A DNA stretch of 64,000 nt, taken from NCBI GenBank assembly GCA_037389465.1, contig JAZARR010000078.1, positions 4,462,501 through 4,526,500 of the forward strand. The letters run 5' to 3'. The notes under the pieces were generated by a model that had not been told where the DNA came from, did not search any database, and saw only the letters and a list, made by a program, of their open reading frames with translations. Shown here piece by piece: positions 1 through 12,900 of the stretch. Made by a program: the position numbers and the translations under genes. Numbering within the stretch: the stretch's first letter is position 1; every line of letters begins with the position of its first letter. The DNA comes from Baylisascaris procyonis. Lineage: Eukaryota > Nematoda > Chromadorea > Rhabditida > Ascarididae.

Positions 1-1837
1 ATGTGGAAATTTTTGATTTGTCTTTGTTTTTTCATAGTTTCGCCATAAAGAAGTAGATCTTTTTGCATAGTGCTCGTCTGATCAGAGTAGGCTTGACATA
101 AGGGGTCCATTAATAAAGTGGTCTAATTCCGAGGCATGCCTATTCGGTTGATCCGATGCGTGCCATGAGATGTGCATGCAATCCTGCATTCACATTGAAT
201 AATCTTTGATAGGCGGCTAGTAATTATGTGGCTGTGTGTTTGTATCTACTGTGTGAATAGCGACTGTGCGCCTCTGTTGTACCCCTGCCATGTTTCCCGT
301 TTATCGGCTGGTTGATGAAAATCATTTGAGGGCTTCTTGCCGGCTTCCTTTGCGGATGGCGAAACCTCCCCTGCAGAGGTTTCTTAGTCTATCCTCTTAT
401 CGCTTCCACGTTGATTTGATAATAACGGTTCGCATTCGTGCGGTCTTCGGTGATCTTTTGAATACATTACTATTTCGTCGATTCGGCTCCAATTGGGATC
501 CTGCTAGGTGAAGGTTGTGGTTGAAAAATTTTATTCAGTACTATGGTCATTCATTCTATCGGTACCTAAATATGGATTTATTACCGAAGGCCAGCACTCG
601 ATCTTCTTATGTTGTGATTTTTGTTTGTTTTATAATATGTTTAATGCCATTTTTCTAACTATTTATAGTTGTTCTCTTTTCCAATATGTTTATTACTTTT
701 TGGTTATGCTTTACTGTGGCTTATAATGTGTTATTTCTTCACAAATTTTTCATGACGAGAGGGCATTACACTCGATGCGCATCAGCCCATCTAATAAAAT
801 GGATGGACGAGACTGATTTCTTGCATCGCTTTTCCTCATGTAGCTAAGAGAAAGGAACCTCATACTGCAGTTTATATTTGAACTCCACGAAAACCTCGTT
901 TCCGAATGGTGAATGTGGCTTTTCCTTTGCCTTTACACTCCGATATTTTCTATTTGAGTGCAATCGTATGTTCTGGTTTTGCCTTTTCTCGTCATGATTG
1001 GTCACTAGAGATCATTTGGTTTTGTTTATGTTTTTATTCACGATTGCTGAATTCACATGGTGAGAGGGATTAGACGTATCACTTGAACATAATAAGAAGG
1101 GGTTGGGTACTGCCGATGTTTCCATTGGAATATTTACGTGATCTCAGTATAATACGCCTTGCTGCGTGCACAAATGTGGTGCAATTACGACTTGGATTTA
1201 TGGCTGATTCAAAGTTCCACTGTGGGGAATCTTTCATGCCTTCTTCTACCATCTCCCCTTCTTCTCCATCCCTCTCACTCCTCGTTCGATGTGCCTTTGC
1301 ATTATGCTGTGTTATTATTTTATTTGCTAACAAATAAAAATGAAGAAAAAGGCTTGTTTGGTAAAGGACAAGAAGGATCAAACGATGAAGGATCTCATAT
1401 TTTACGCGGCCAGTTGAATCGTTTGCTGATGAATTTTTCGGTGGGAAGTACGATCCTACATTGTGGTGGACGGAACGCATGTGAATATGAAGTGCGTAAT
1501 TCGAAAAGATGGCATTAGCTGCCAACTTCATGGTTTCATTTATGAGGATTGCTACTGAAAGTATGACTCAAGCGTAAGTACTTTTATTTGAAGCTGATAT
1601 AAGCAAAATCAGCGAAGATCGTTGTTGAGACGAAGTGAGAGGCTGTTTCATGCACAGGTTATCTTGTTTTTCTTGAGAAGTTGGCTTGACTTGATCTGAG
1701 CGGATCAAGGACACAGCTTACGACGATGAATCGAATGCAACGTTGCAAACATTTCGTTGCCTTTCATGAAATGTTTTTCTTAATAAGTAGACCAAATTCA
1801 CTTAGTTTATTCCTAATATACCTCTGGCAGAGGTCGG

Positions 1838-1842
<5 letters not shown>
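1..1842. other. Window edge, no supported gene
   Basis: I find no exon with convincing splice sites or protein motifs here. Open frames exist on both strands; the largest is a 150-codon minus frame ending at 1079. They lack recognisable motifs and coding-like composition, and I read them as chance. The stretch may be the 3' flank of the minus-strand exons at 1898-2897, or an intron of a gene lying outside the window. Confidence 0.4.

Positions 1843-1890
<48 letters not shown>
1843..1890. repeat. (TA)n microsatellite
   Basis: An uninterrupted TA dinucleotide run of about 24 units lies just downstream of the stop codon of the minus-strand exon at 1898-2255. Confidence 0.97.
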
Positions 1891-1892
<2 letters not shown>

Positions 1893-1897
1893 CTGCG

Positions 1898-2897
1898 TCA
1901 GCTGGGCAGATCCACGATGTGATTTCTTCCAGCTAACGTAGCCTGCATTTTTCGGCGTTTGTTGACGGTGCGTGGGGACCTGTAACGTTCGGGCGTGAGT
2001 GTGGTCCGATAGTTGCCGCCGTTTTCTGGCCGTGAAGCTGCCGGATGCATTGGGGTCTTTGGTATAGCTTGAGTCATGGGGCTCGTGTGTGATTTCTGAA
2101 TAGTTGGAAGATCGCCTATTTCATATGTGGCGGGCGTTTGATCTACCACCGAAGCGTTTTGGCGGCGTTGATGAGCTGGTACGGTGTGTCTGTCTGTGCA
2201 AAATTTTAGTATATGGATGCTTTCGACTGTAACAATTTCGTCCGCCTCCTCTTGGCTCCGTGAAAAAAAGAAAGAAAGAAAATCCGTCTCTAATTGAAGC
2301 TCCTAGATTTGATCATCAATAATAGAGAGATTTTATTCTAATTTCGACATCCTTTACAATGGAATGCGCGAAATTCATGAGCCAGATGCATGGAAACCTT
2401 ATGAGCCTAGGCTGCTTGTTGAATGGCCAACAAAAGAATCGACCAGAAAGGCCCTCATAGTGTGCCTTATTGTGAAAGAATGCTTTGAGATATCCTTGCG
2501 CATCATTGGTGGTTTCGTAGCTGGACTCGAATATCGGTGATCGAGCTTATCATTACTTATAGGCTTCCGCCTGTCAGGGTCTCAAATTATGTTCAGGAAC
2601 CTCCGAATGATATTCATGAACAATACCGTTAGAGAATCTCGAAATTTGAGGACACTTCAATTCCTCTAAGAGACCTGAAGGCATACCATTACACCTTCCA
2701 CTCGTCTTTTATAAACTGAGGAACCTGGAGTATGCTGGGGTGATGAACTTCGGGAAAGTAGATGGGAAGGAGGGCGAGGAATCGGGGAGACGGTGATTGT
2801 GCTGGTTGAACAGCAATTGCAGCGACCCCTACCTCATAGAATTGAAAGTCTCACAGCGAATAATTGGTTGCGGTTCCCTGAGCGCGATGTACCGAAC
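1898..2897 (-). CDS. Partial unrecognised gene, last two exons
   Basis: Two minus-strand exons fit together. Exon A runs 2897-2833, with acceptor TTTTTGTAG, donor ATGAG|GTAGGG and phase 2 out. Exon B runs 2255-1898, with acceptor CACGGAG and 119 codons including a TGA stop. The junction keeps the frame. Exon B encodes a polar, proline-, threonine- and arginine-rich tail with no hydrophobic segment; it begins QEEADEIVTVESIH and has a basic patch near its end (TVNKRRKMQ). It is clearly more GC-rich than its flanks. I do not recognise the family, and the 5' exons were not found before the divergent plus-strand gene at 3999. An alternative is that exon B alone is real. No function is proposed. 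Confidence 0.4.
2313..2540 (+). other. Short open frame of unknown status
   Basis: A stop-to-stop open frame of 75 codons has protein-like composition, including the stretches HEPDAWKPYEPRLLVEW and KALIVCLIVKECFEISLR. It has no clear splice acceptor or start context. It lies in the intron of the minus-strand model at 1898-2897, and the opposite strand is also open there. It could be a decayed mobile-element fragment or chance. Confidence 0.2.
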
Positions 2898-3998
2898 CTA
2901 CAAAAATTTACGCGTCAATAAAAGCGTCGAGTTGTACGAGAGGCTCTTCAATCCTTTTTATGTTATATTTAAGGTCGAAGGGAGGGGGAGGGGGGCAGTT
3001 TGGTAAAAAATAATTGTTTTGTTGTGAGGCTAAATTCAGGTTGGATGAACTTTGGAAATAGCCGCAAATATTGAACTGGTACCGCAATGTGTATGCATCG
3101 CATATTAATCTACATCTGAAAGAATTTTGATTTATGAAACGATAGATTTGTCTCGAGCAAACTTAATTAGCATATCATTGGATTTATTTCCATAATATTG
3201 TCGAATATTTGCTTTAAATTACTCTTTCATTTCGTTGCTTGGTCACAAATATTTATGATTGTTGTCGAAATAAATCTTTCAGTTCCTTCTCCTTATGCAA
3301 AAATTTTTTTACTGATCAACAAAAAAAATGCAAATTTTTCAATGATACAATTATTGACAGCTTTAATAAAAACGTTTTATTTTCATCGATGATAATGGCA
3401 AAAAAAAAAACGCATATTATGCTAATTGCATTAGTACGTATCTTTTTTTTGTGAATAAAATAATTTTTTTAGGAATGCGAATCACATTTTATGTAAAATT
3501 ATCTCATATGGCTATTTAAGGGGAATATGATTTATTTGGGTCATCATTGTTTGTTTTTGAGTGCTGCTATTTGGTGGGAATGTTTCGTGAGTTTGACGAA
3601 ATGATCGTGTCGATTGATTATTGAATGTTTTCCTTGATTGATTTTTTTTTTTTTTTGGATATCGCCGATTCTTTCTTTATTATTAAAATTTCTTAGTGGA
3701 GTAGAAAAATATTTTTCTTAGTTATTTTGTTTCGCTCACAATAATTTCCATAATATTCGCTTTTATAAATTTATTTACATCGATTGCATTGAGCTAATTG
3801 ATGGAAGAAAATTTATAATTCCATAGGTAAGAGTAAAGGCGGGGAAGGGAAGTTTTATTAAGTTTACGGGCAATTATACGATAATATGGCTTAATCACTT
3901 AAAGTTAAGTTAATGTATATTGCATATTTCGTAACGAAATTTGTAAAAATATATGAATATTTATTTCTTTTTTAAATGATTATATTTAAAACAACAAA
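2898..3998. promoter_or_regulatory. AT-rich intergenic region between divergent genes
   Basis: This very AT-rich, stop-dense stretch lies between the minus-strand exons ending at 2897 and the plus-strand start codon at 3999. It probably holds the promoter of the plus-strand gene and perhaps the 5' end of the minus-strand gene. No specific site can be assigned. Confidence 0.35.
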
Positions 3999-6900
3999 AT
4001 GGTGGATGTCCATTACAACAATGAAGAGAAGGGCATTTCCATCGTTGCTAATATCAGCTTATTGGACTCAAGTGAGGAAAATTGCAATGAATTGAGTGAA
4101 CATTTGCCAGAAGTGAGTTATTTGTTTATTTATTTATTTAGAGCAGCTAAATTAATGAATTAATTACCTTTGCTTTATAATCACCTCATTCCAAAGTTTA
4201 TTGAGTTATCGACCCGATAAATTCCGTTCAGAAATATCGTAATCGTTGCGTTCTTAGCGCCTATAATGGGGCTTAAGAGAACTTGATCCGATCGGCTCTC
4301 GTAGAATGTTCTCTTCGGTGCCCAAATATCCATTATCGAAATACAGAAATGAAGTAGAAAAAGGATGAGGGAGGGGATGAAGTTGATGAAATTATTCCCC
4401 TTCCTTGTATATTCGATCTATTGTCACACAATATGGTCATAAAAATATTTAAATGAAATTGCACAAGTGTTCCTTCTTCGTGCATTTATCGATTCTTTAG
4501 CTAATGACGCAGGGGGAGGGAAGATGGAGGATGCATATAGGGTCATGATTTGCATATTGCATTAAAAAGGAGATAATCTTTACTCCATTGCATTGATGTC
4601 GATTCATCTTATATTCGTTAACTTTCAGGCACACCATCGACCATCAAATAAGATCACATTTGAGGAAAGAAAAGCTCGTCGACGATCTTCATTTTTCGTT
4701 CCAATAGTGAGTACTTCAATTCTTTCATTTACCCAAATCGTCTAGTATTTTAAAAAAATTCAAAATAATTTATCATTACGTTGGTTGATGTCGTCCAACA
4801 CTGAGCTAGAAGAAAAAAGGCCATTATCATACAATTTCTGCATAAACAACAGTTTCTCAGCTTTTAACTTGCAATCGATATGTCGTATTATTTTAATAAA
4901 ACGGTAGAAGTAGAGGTGATGAAAATACTGAAAGAAAGTTGTATAAATAGCCTTAATAATTTTCATTGATATGAGTGATTGAAATGTTGAGATAGATAAA
5001 GCTAAACTTATACTCATTTATACAGCATTCCCTTACTTTATTATTCACTAATTTATTAAAGTAATGGAACAATAAAGCTTCTATTCAACTTATTAGCTCC
5101 TATTGAGCTTTATATTTAATTTAATAGGGGCTGTGTTTTGTCTTTTGAAGCCTTCTAAACCTTCCCAGCAATGCAACATTCAGTGCCGCCAAATGTTGTT
5201 CTTTTGGCTTTAGGGCTTCAATTCCCAGAATGTACGGTATTAGTTAGAAAGAAATTTGACATATACTAATCAAAACTGTGAATGATTCAAACCTACAGTA
5301 TTTATAAACGTATAAGAACGTATGCTTTTAAAGAGAGGAAATGTGGCAAAAGAGGACAGTAGTTGCACGGAAAGTGGGAAATCAAATGAGGAAGAAACAT
5401 CAGAACCGTTGGTGAGACGTCGTTCTCTTCGCCGTTCGACAATTGTGCTCAGAAAAAGACCAGTACGAAAACTCTCAAGCAGAACTAAATTTGAGGTATG
5501 TTCTTCCTATTCCATCCCTTTTACGGTAGTAATATTTCCGAATACTGTAATGATTATGCTGTGACTGCTAGTTAGAATACTGGAAGAATCCAATTTGAGG
5601 GGAACACAAATATTGGAAGGGGTGGAGATTACGATCCTTTGTTTATCTCGCTTTCTCTCATCGTTCCCTCAGCCCTATATAGGAAATTCCGGCTACAACG
5701 TTAGGCGATTGTTATGTTGAGCGAATGTAGCCGGTTCAAAATTGATGTTAATAGAGAGATTAGCTAATGATTAACTGATAGACATGTTGGATGGGCATGT
5801 TGGGCATGCTAGAGCAGCATGTCGGTAATGCTGGATCGGCATGTCGGAAGTGTTGGATCGGCATATGTTCAGTTTCGAGATGTTGCATTATTTCTGAGAA
5901 ATGTTTATTTGTTTTCAGTTCAGTTTTTCCCCCGCACCGGGTCATGTGCGTCCAATTTTGAGTGCGGCACAACGAGCGGCACGAAGATTATCGGTGAAAG
6001 CAGTTCGCCACTTACGTACTCGTCACGTTCGTATTAATATGGAGCCGCAACTGATCGACATAACTCCTCGATCAGATAAAATTCCAGGCATTATTAAAAT
6101 GCCTTCATCGCCAGTTCCTAGTGATGTAAGTTTTACTTAGCAGTTTGTTGTGACAGCTGTGTGGCAGCAAGCGTTCAATGATTTAATAGTCGCATAAGTT
6201 AGACGATCCGTCTAGAAAAGTTTAATTAGTAAGTAAACAGTTGTTCCAATTTTCCTTCAAAAATATTTAAACGGTATCAGTCGAATCTTAACTGCTTATG
6301 AATGTATGTTTGCAATATTTTTGGGGGCAAAAGCCGCCCATATATGGAAGTTTGTTGTGCTAAGGCTAAAATGTACGATGTGCAAAGTGATAAAATGGTT
6401 GTTTTAAAGATTTTTGCAATCCCATATTAAGGATCAGCTTATGGATATGAAGTATCCTTGAAAAATGAAATAGTATTTTCAGGGCGATCATAGACCGGTT
6501 GGAATCGTCGAATGCCATTCATCGCTTTCTTCAGCCGATTTGAATGATCGGAACTCCATTCACCATGGCAAAGGTTGGCAGTGAATGTAGATAGTGCTCA
6601 TGTGTGGTCCGTTAGGCTTTTGTTCATTTTTTGTATATTTAAGGAAATTTTCTCTTAAGTGAAAGACGAGAGAGGAGAGGGAAGTGTGATTGACCATGAA
6701 TAGTTCTCCGGAGGTCGGAATTCCATGCGCCTATTCATGGATTGCATCATGTATTAAATTTATCACCTGCTGAATTGAGTACTGACGCTATAACTTATGA
6801 TACGTGTCTATAATTGGGGCACTTTTAAAGCGACTCCTTAGCTAATTTTTGATGATTTCTTGTGTAAAACAGTTGTTATATGCTGGTTTGAAAGATTGTC

Positions 6901-9900
6901 AGATTGCTGATTCGAATGCGAAGAGGAATTTAGGCTGCGAAGCATGAAATCATCTCGATGTTATAGATAAGAGAGTTGGTCACGAACATGTGGGGGGGGG
7001 GGGGAAGGGGTATAGGAAGAAACAGCTCAATTTGCTCAATATTCAAAGGTTGAATTGAAATATTTGAAGGTGACGGTTCAAGCAAATACAATGAATTAAA
7101 GAACTCCTTGGAAGCTGTCATTGATATCGCAATGAACACGTCCGATGTGCGTTCTCTCGAAGCAAGAAGAGTTCGTCAGTGTCGTAAAAAGACTAAGAAT
7201 AATAACAACGTAAGTTTTATATTTCATACATATATTTGTATTCCATGTTATGGAGGGAGATTATGTGATATGAGGGAGGTGGGATAAGGAGGGGGTGGTG
7301 ATTTATAGGCGATTATGCGATCGGATATGAAAGGGTCCAGGTATGGATCTGGTATTGGCTGATACGTTTGTTTGTTTTCATAAGCAGATTTTTATCTTTT
7401 ATTCTTGTTCTCGTGTAAAATTGAGCTATGACACAGTTTTATTTTTGCTTTTAGCTTTGGTTTTTTGATGGAATTTGAAACATTCTGAAACACAATTTTG
7501 GAATGACAGTTCTTGATTTATAATATCTAATGATCTGAAAATACATGGGCATTTCAAGAAAGAAACAACAAAAAGGAAGTAGTAGAATCATGGTTCAAGT
7601 AGAATAGAAAACTTATGGCTGCAGATTATGTTAGGGAAAGTTTGCAGAATTTATAAGGATATGATTACAGAAGGTATCGGGATTCGCGATGCGCCTTCGA
7701 AATCATCGACTGAGTGTTCTACCTCCGCCCATTCTTTCTCAGGTACGTATTGTCTTTTTCATCCGGGGACATACGTCGTAGCAAAAAGTCGATTTTTTCG
7801 CATAGATATGTTGTTTTCTTTATTTTAAGCACTCATTGGTGGGTGTTTCTTGTGTTTGATGCGTTTTTGATGCGATTATTTTACAATTATAGAGTAAATG
7901 AATGCAATAGAAAATAAATTCCTTGCATATTACTATCACGATATCATGGTATTTAGTCGAAGATCTTTTGTTGGGTATTATGAAGTGATAATTTCGAAGA
8001 ATGTTGTAGCATATGGTGTCTGGGCATATTAGCCGTTTATCAATTCTTATCAACGCTTTTAGATAAGCAGTAAGACGATTTAGGCATGAAAACGTTCTTT
8101 GCTTTCAAATGTTTTTGTTCGCTCGTTTTCTTTAAAAAAATGCATTCGATGAGCTGATTATTAAGTTGCTGCAATATTTTTGATTAAAGGTTCTGGACGA
8201 TTCCGATGAAAAAGAGATGGGGATTGTATCGCAGAATTCGCAATTACCTGATCCATGTGCAAAACGTAAAACAGCAAGTAACACAACCAATAATGGAAAG
8301 GAGGAGAGCGTGAGAGATGCTGAGCAAGATCCAGGAAGGCGGAGTTGGACTGAAGAATGCCTATTGTCATTGCCGACTGCATCGTCGAAACACAAGTATA
8401 TCTTTCCATCCTCTCTTTTTTTTCGAAAGGCAAGCGAGAAGGTATAATAAGTGATATTCTGGGAAGTGATTGGAGTAATTAGAAAGCCAGTCGTTTTAGT
8501 CAATTCGTTTATTGTCTATAAAGACCAATTGGTGGGTTTGAACCTCGATGAGCCTTCAATTTATGCATATTAGTTATATTATAGGCCAATTTTAAATGAG
8601 TTTGAATAGTGCACGGCATTATTGAAACGAAAGAAAGAGTAATTAAGCTATGTATAACATTGTAAAAGCAAAAAAAAACATGCATAAAAATTTGTTTGCA
8701 AGTAAGAATGAGGGTATGTTTTATTAAAGTGTCGTGGAATTTATTTCTTTAGCAGTTAAGCTTCTCGTTTGACTCGATAAGAGTTTGAGGGATGGAGGGA
8801 AGGAGGGGGGAAAAGAGGAGCAAAAAGATGATGGTATTTCATCTTTCGTTCATTGTGGAATAAATTGCTCGATGTGTTTTTAAACATTTTTAAGCCATCC
8901 TCTCTACCTTTCTGTGTTTAGCATTCGCATGTTTAGTTGGAATTATCCCCACTGGTTGCTCATTTAATTGTCCTACTAACCCAAATGTCTCTTTGGATTC
9001 AATACGATATTTGTTGTATTTGATCGATGTAGGGAAATATTTTATGATAAATTAATAATATAGATGCAGTAATAAGCACTGATCGACGAATAATGTAGAA
9101 CCAATGCAGTAAATTTTTTATTAGAATACGCAATTTTTTGTGGCTCATCGATTTTTACATTTCTTTCATGATGCTGCATTGTATTGCTTGGTGATTTATG
9201 ATCGAAATGATTTAGGGTGAAAGTCTGGATGGCGATCGATACGGATCAGAATGATTTGCGAGACGCGAATCCTGCTGAGCCGATTGCTGACGAGGACAAC
9301 AATTTTGGATCCGATGAAGTAACGTATCCCGAAGCGAATATTTTAAAGGGAAATCGTAATCCGAGAAGATCGGCACTCATTCATCGATCCTCCCGAAGTA
9401 TAAAAGGTTAATAAACGTCATTGTTCTATTTAATTGCTCCTTTTAAAGTGTTGATTACACTATTGTTCAATGAATTTGTGGATTTGAAAATTTCTTATAC
9501 ATTTACATAGTTTAATACTGACATGAAATAGATTTTTTGCAAGAGTTCTGCGAATTTCTCTTGAAATGCATTTTAGGATGCATTCATGTATATGCCTATT
9601 CCATATATTCATAAGCAGGTTTATAAACACAAGTAGAATTCAGCTTGCATATATGTAACTAGACCGGTGGCATATTGGAGCTTGATTTATAAAATTTTAT
9701 AATTTATTTTTGGGATTCAGACCAAGTTCTAGTCGGATTTATGACATCTCGATAAGTCCAGATTATTCGTAGTTATGAGGCAATTGAAGTTGAACTTTGC
9801 CTCTGAAACATTACCTGTTATGCTTATATTCCTTTCAGTGTATATGCGTTATAAGACGGAGGGGTTTGCTTGCTAAAAGATATGACGTCATTTTGCGGTA

Positions 9901-12900
9901 GAGGGAATTTGCCATTAGTTTGCTGTTGAAGATTCCTTTGCCCTTGAATGCACAATTTTTAGCGTCACTCTTAGGGCGCAGAGGTTTGGAGGAGAGGAAT
10001 GATATTTGAGAATCGAGATGTTTTATTCGTTTAGATGAAGAAGAGGAAGTGGCCGAGATAGGAGAAGATCTAACAGACGAGTCGAATCTCTCGATGAGGA
10101 AACGGCGACGATCATTTATTCTTGCCAGCGAGCGTATATCCTCTCATGACTATATGGTGAGCTAATTACTTGTAATGATTTAAGTCGCATAGTTTGGTTA
10201 GCGTATTACTTCAAGCCCTATGCTGCTATTATGCAAGGAAAGTTAGTTATTCTTCTTCGAAGAAAGACACAAAATATTTTGATGGCTTTTCATATCAAGG
10301 TGGGGAACTCTTTTGGGAAATTTATTTAGTTTATTGAATGCCATCGACATTGATTGAAATGACTCATTTATTCAGAAATATATTTCAATAAGGAGGAAGG
10401 AGCATTAATGTGAATTTCTGTTGCCAAATAGATGCATGGTGGTTATTCAAGGGAAATATGAGGTTATCAGTTCAATGTAGCAGCTCCATTTTTGAGCGTA
10501 TTGTGCTATTGGTGATCCCTCTGCAGTGAGTCAGTCACTTTTTTCACGAGCTTTTTCTTAACGTCGATTTTAATGATAGGTGTTCCTGGACTTAGAGTTT
10601 TTCACAATGCCTATTATAAACTGTTAGAATGCCAGAAAGTTGATTAAAATTCACGACATTTTCAGAAATCAAGGAAATCTTGGATGCCTTCAGCGGATCC
10701 AGCAGGTACCGCAATATCCACTCACGCCCATCGGTCCCAGCTATCGAATGCGTCCGTTGATTCTTCTGAGAATATTCCACTCGCGCCTCTCTTCGTAAAG
10801 GTTACTTCCTCATTGCAGTTTTTGAGAGGAAGCTGGGTCGGGAGTAGCGTTAAATGGAACAAAGAGCTCTCGGAAGAGAAGGCGGGTGACTAGGTGAAGG
10901 TAATCGCAGAAGTGGTGGCTAGGAGTCGAGCTTTCTGCACTGATCTAATCTACTTATAACGAATTAAAACGAAGTTGACGTACTTGAGTACTCACATACA
11001 AATACGGCACGTGCTTAGGACAAATATGGAGGATTTAAATTTTGTAGAATTTAATTCGCATACCAAATTGCTGTTTGGAGTATCTGTCGGTCAGTTTGAG
11101 TCAATTTCAAATGATTTAGAATGGATAGAGTTGTTTTAAAACAATTTGTGTTGATTGCTGCCATCGATAGATAAGCAATAAGAACATACGTACTAAGTGG
11201 AGATTACGCATAGATCTTCGAGTCTATCGTATGATGATTTGATTGTCAGAAATACTCAAGTTTTCATTCGGCTAATGATGAAACTAGAAGGGTACGAGAA
11301 AATTGTGCAACTTCGTTGTGCTCTTTCTACAGTAGAGCATTGCTTGCAGCACATTGAAACAACAAAGCATACAAAGAAAACGCTAAGGAAAACCCCAAAA
11401 GCTCGAAATGAGGCATTAAAGACGTCAAAGGAATCCAAACCTAAGAGGGATGACACTAAAAAGTCATTAAAGAAGCGTCGTCAAGCCGATCGAATTGCAT
11501 GCACCACTTTGGATGATGAGGTTATGCCCATTGATGAACAATCCACAGATGAACCTCAGACGAGTGGTATGGAAGCGGAAATAAGCATTTCGGCAGATGC
11601 TACACATTCGATTATGGGCGTTTCAAAATGGCGTAAGTTTCAATAGTTTTTTTTTTTCACTTTGGACCCATTTAGAAGAAGTTCCTAGTTGATAAATCCA
11701 TTCGATGTTGGCAGCAGAATATATGCAAATTTTTCCTTCACTAACTCATTGTCACTGTTTATTTTTGCGTTTTCGTTTTTTTTTTTTTTATTCTGTAAGT
11801 TACTCATCAGCAGTCATTTTCTCTTCTAGGATACTTCCTTATCACTAATCATCGCTGATTCTTTATTTGTTATCAGTAAACTTACGAATCAAATGACCAT
11901 GAGTAGCGATATTGTTGCTGGAAAAGTTTTGTATGTACATAAGATAGATAGAGGTCAAGCTCAAGCGTTATATTGTAAGAATTATGCAGAGCATATTTCG
12001 TTCACACTGTATATGAATCCTTATCAGTATTATAAAAACCATTTTAATGATTCTTGCAGCGTCCCGAGAAAGACTAGATTATGCACCGTTTTCATCCATT
12101 GGCCATGTTGGTGCGGTTTCGATGGCAAAGCAGCACTACAACAGCCAACCAACGAAGAAACATAAACATCGAATGCTAGAATGTTCTAGCCCTGAAGTCG
12201 ATGGTTCCGAATCATCGAGATTCACAATTTGTGATGGATTCCGGAAGTCGATGAAGTAAATTCATTCATCACATCCGGAAATTGCAGCATCAGCTAGTGA
12301 AGAATGCAATATCGAAGAGGATGCAAATTCAAGGCATCTATATTCTTTAATCTTAGATTGTTACTAGAAGTATAGTGAAGAGTTTCAATTGCAAGTAATA
12401 GTAACAGGCACAAATAGTTGTATCAGTAACAGTAAGGGCAGCATAATTTACGACATGATATAAGATACGATCAGTTATTTTGTCGTTCAAAAAAGTCGAG
12501 GTTGATCTTTGAGAAACTGTAGATATATCGCATCAAATGGTCACTTGATATTTTTATTTAAATGTGCAAAAATAAACTTAATTCTAAATTTCCAAACTCT
12601 CTTCATCATGGCCAATTATAGCCAATTCGTCATTTCGTCGAAAATCGTAATAGATGGGAAGGTTTTGATGGAATGCTTACTTAAGGTAGAGCTAAAATGT
12701 CTTCGTTAGGTGCATCTATCACAACATATCAGCTATTGAACGATATTGCAGAACGCATTCACGTGAAGAAAACAATCTGCGACGTATCGAACGTTTGCTT
12801 CCGCGTTTGCGTTATGATCAGTGGTGTGAAGTATTGAAGCCACATCGTGTGAGTGAATTCATCGGTAACGATCTCGCTGTTGAATTGGTTCGCTCATGGA

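Noticed and set aside
1079..1531. Minus-strand 150-codon frame
   Set aside because: Composition and lack of motifs suggest chance. The start codon is non-standard and no exon boundaries were found.
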